From assembly GCA_031539425.1 (NCBI GenBank), contig JAVKLI010000110.1, positions 1 to 25,354 of the forward strand: a stretch of DNA of 25,354 bases. The letters run 5' to 3'. Positions 24,986 through 25,354 of this stretch are shown in pieces; position 1 is the first letter of the stretch, and every line of letters begins with the position of its first letter. The stretch comes from UBA4416 sp031539425 (GTDB taxonomy: Bacteria > Bacteroidota > Bacteroidia > B-17B0 > Aurantibacillaceae). The position numbers and the translations under genes are program-made. The notes under the pieces are model-generated. The model ran no database searches and had not been told where the DNA came from. It saw nothing but the letters and a program-made list of their open reading frames with translations.

Positions 24986-25099
24986 CTATCTATCAATAAA
25001 TATTTAACATTTTGTTTTAATTGAAAATTATTAATTTCAGCATTAACAATTTTTGCTATTTGATTGGTTGTGTACAGATGGTATTAATTTAATTTTTGT
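24986..25099. pseudogene. Direct repeat copy 2: decayed duplicate of the murF-alr 5' end
   Basis: Second copy of the 114-nt segment at 24047-24160. On the minus strand it still reads YTTNQIAKIVNAEI from the same CTG position, but ends LLIDRAI and a stop where similarity ceases. All 7 differences from copy 1 change amino acids, as expected for sequence no longer under coding constraint. This stretch and the sequence up to 25220 carry no gene that I can see (24838-25308 is gene-free except for this remnant and regulatory or IS sequences). Confidence 0.88.
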
Positions 25100-25240
25100 G
25101 AAAATAAGATTTAGTAGTGATGTAACATACAATTAGAATTCTACACAAAAAAACATTTCAGTTTTTATTTTTTTTAACAATTTTTTTTTATTAAAACAAT
25201 TTATTATATTTGATATTATTAGTGTCCGATAAAACAATTT

Positions 25241-25276
25241 AAAAGGGAGCGGTATTTCTACCATCTCCCTTTTTTT
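25241..25276 (+). terminator. Terminator-like hairpin in the IS left end
   Basis: AAAAGGGAG pairs with CTCCCTTTT, with an inner GGTA/TACC stem and a TTTC loop; seven Ts follow the CTCCC arm (25270-25276). It is the strongest intrinsic terminator structure in the window. Placed ahead of the transposase, it would stop transcripts entering from outside the element, as found in many IS elements. Confidence 0.65.
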
Positions 25277-25308
25277 ATTACTTTAATTTTTACGACAAAA
25301 GTTAAGTA

Positions 25309-25354
25309 ATGAGTAAAAGTAAAAATTTTAGCGGACAGCCCATAATAAGTCAAA
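25309..25354 (+). CDS. IS4-family transposase, N-terminal 15 codons (3' truncated by the window)
   Basis: The frame reads MSKSKNFSGQPIISQ to the window end. This matches my recollection of the start of the DUF4372-containing IS4-family transposases that are abundant in Bacteroidota (NFSGQPIxSQLLKFIP). Catalytic residues are outside the window. The assignment rests on a short motif plus the IS-like sequence before it. Confidence 0.6.
   Translation, partial: MSKSKNFSGQPIISQ

Larger units (their letters stand above)
25221..25354 (+). mobile_element. Left end of an IS4-type insertion sequence (truncated by the window)
   Basis: The element is recognised by the start of its transposase at 25309. 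The left end probably lies near AGTGTCCGATAAAA at 25221-25234. An inverted match, TTTTAGCGGACA, lies in the first transposase codons (25326-25337; 11 of 12 positions pair with 25223-25234), perhaps a subterminal transposase-binding site. The exact boundary and any target duplication need the right end, which lies outside the window. Confidence 0.6.

Overview
The window is from an AT-rich member of the Bacteroidota (I estimate about one third G+C by eye). The lineage call rests on a type IX secretion (T9SS) type B sorting domain, a Porin_10-type porin, a DUF4290-murA gene pair, a MurF-alanine racemase fusion, promoter boxes of the Bacteroidota TAnnTTTG type and mostly absent Shine-Dalgarno sequences. 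I cannot name a genus.

Layout. (1) 1-1417: 3' part of a large secreted adhesin-like protein with four Cys-paired Ig-like repeats and a T9SS sorting domain. (2) 1641-8023, minus strand: a tightly packed cluster read DUF4290 protein - murA, then grpE - dnaJ - Porin_10 protein - lpxH-like phosphoesterase; most neighbours overlap by 4-8 nt. (3) 8224-10950, plus strand: etfB-etfA, a bifunctional-nuclease/UVR protein and a one-domain Smr protein. (4) 11008-12921, minus: a GT39-type membrane glycosyltransferase. (5) 12981-14883, plus: tRNA-Leu(GAG) and an MsbA-type ABC exporter. (6) 14884-15281: a gene-free stretch with what may be a decayed reading frame. (7) A divergent pair: a cystathionine beta-synthase-like PLP enzyme (minus) and a Prc/Ctp protease (plus), followed on the plus strand by an acyl-CoA dehydrogenase and a D15/Omp85-type barrel. 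(8) 20814-24138, minus: an N4BP2-like P-loop kinase, folB and a murF-alr fusion. (9) 24139-25354: an accessory patch with a RelE/ParE-type toxin-antitoxin pair, a perfect 19-bp palindrome, a second, decayed copy of the murF 5' end, and the left end of an IS4-type insertion sequence running off the window.

The genes form themes rather than one pathway: envelope building (MurA, MurF-Alr, LpxH, porin, D15 barrel, ABC exporter, GT39), protein quality control (GrpE, DnaJ, Prc) and acyl-CoA oxidation (acyl-CoA dehydrogenase donates electrons to EtfAB).

Most unusual are the accessory patch, where a toxin-antitoxin cassette lies between 114-bp direct repeats made of the murF-alr leader and first ~30 codons; the CTG that appears to start murF-alr; and the natural Cys-to-Asp change in MurA. 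I did not find a large undescribed defence or biosynthetic system; most of the window is ordinary core genome.
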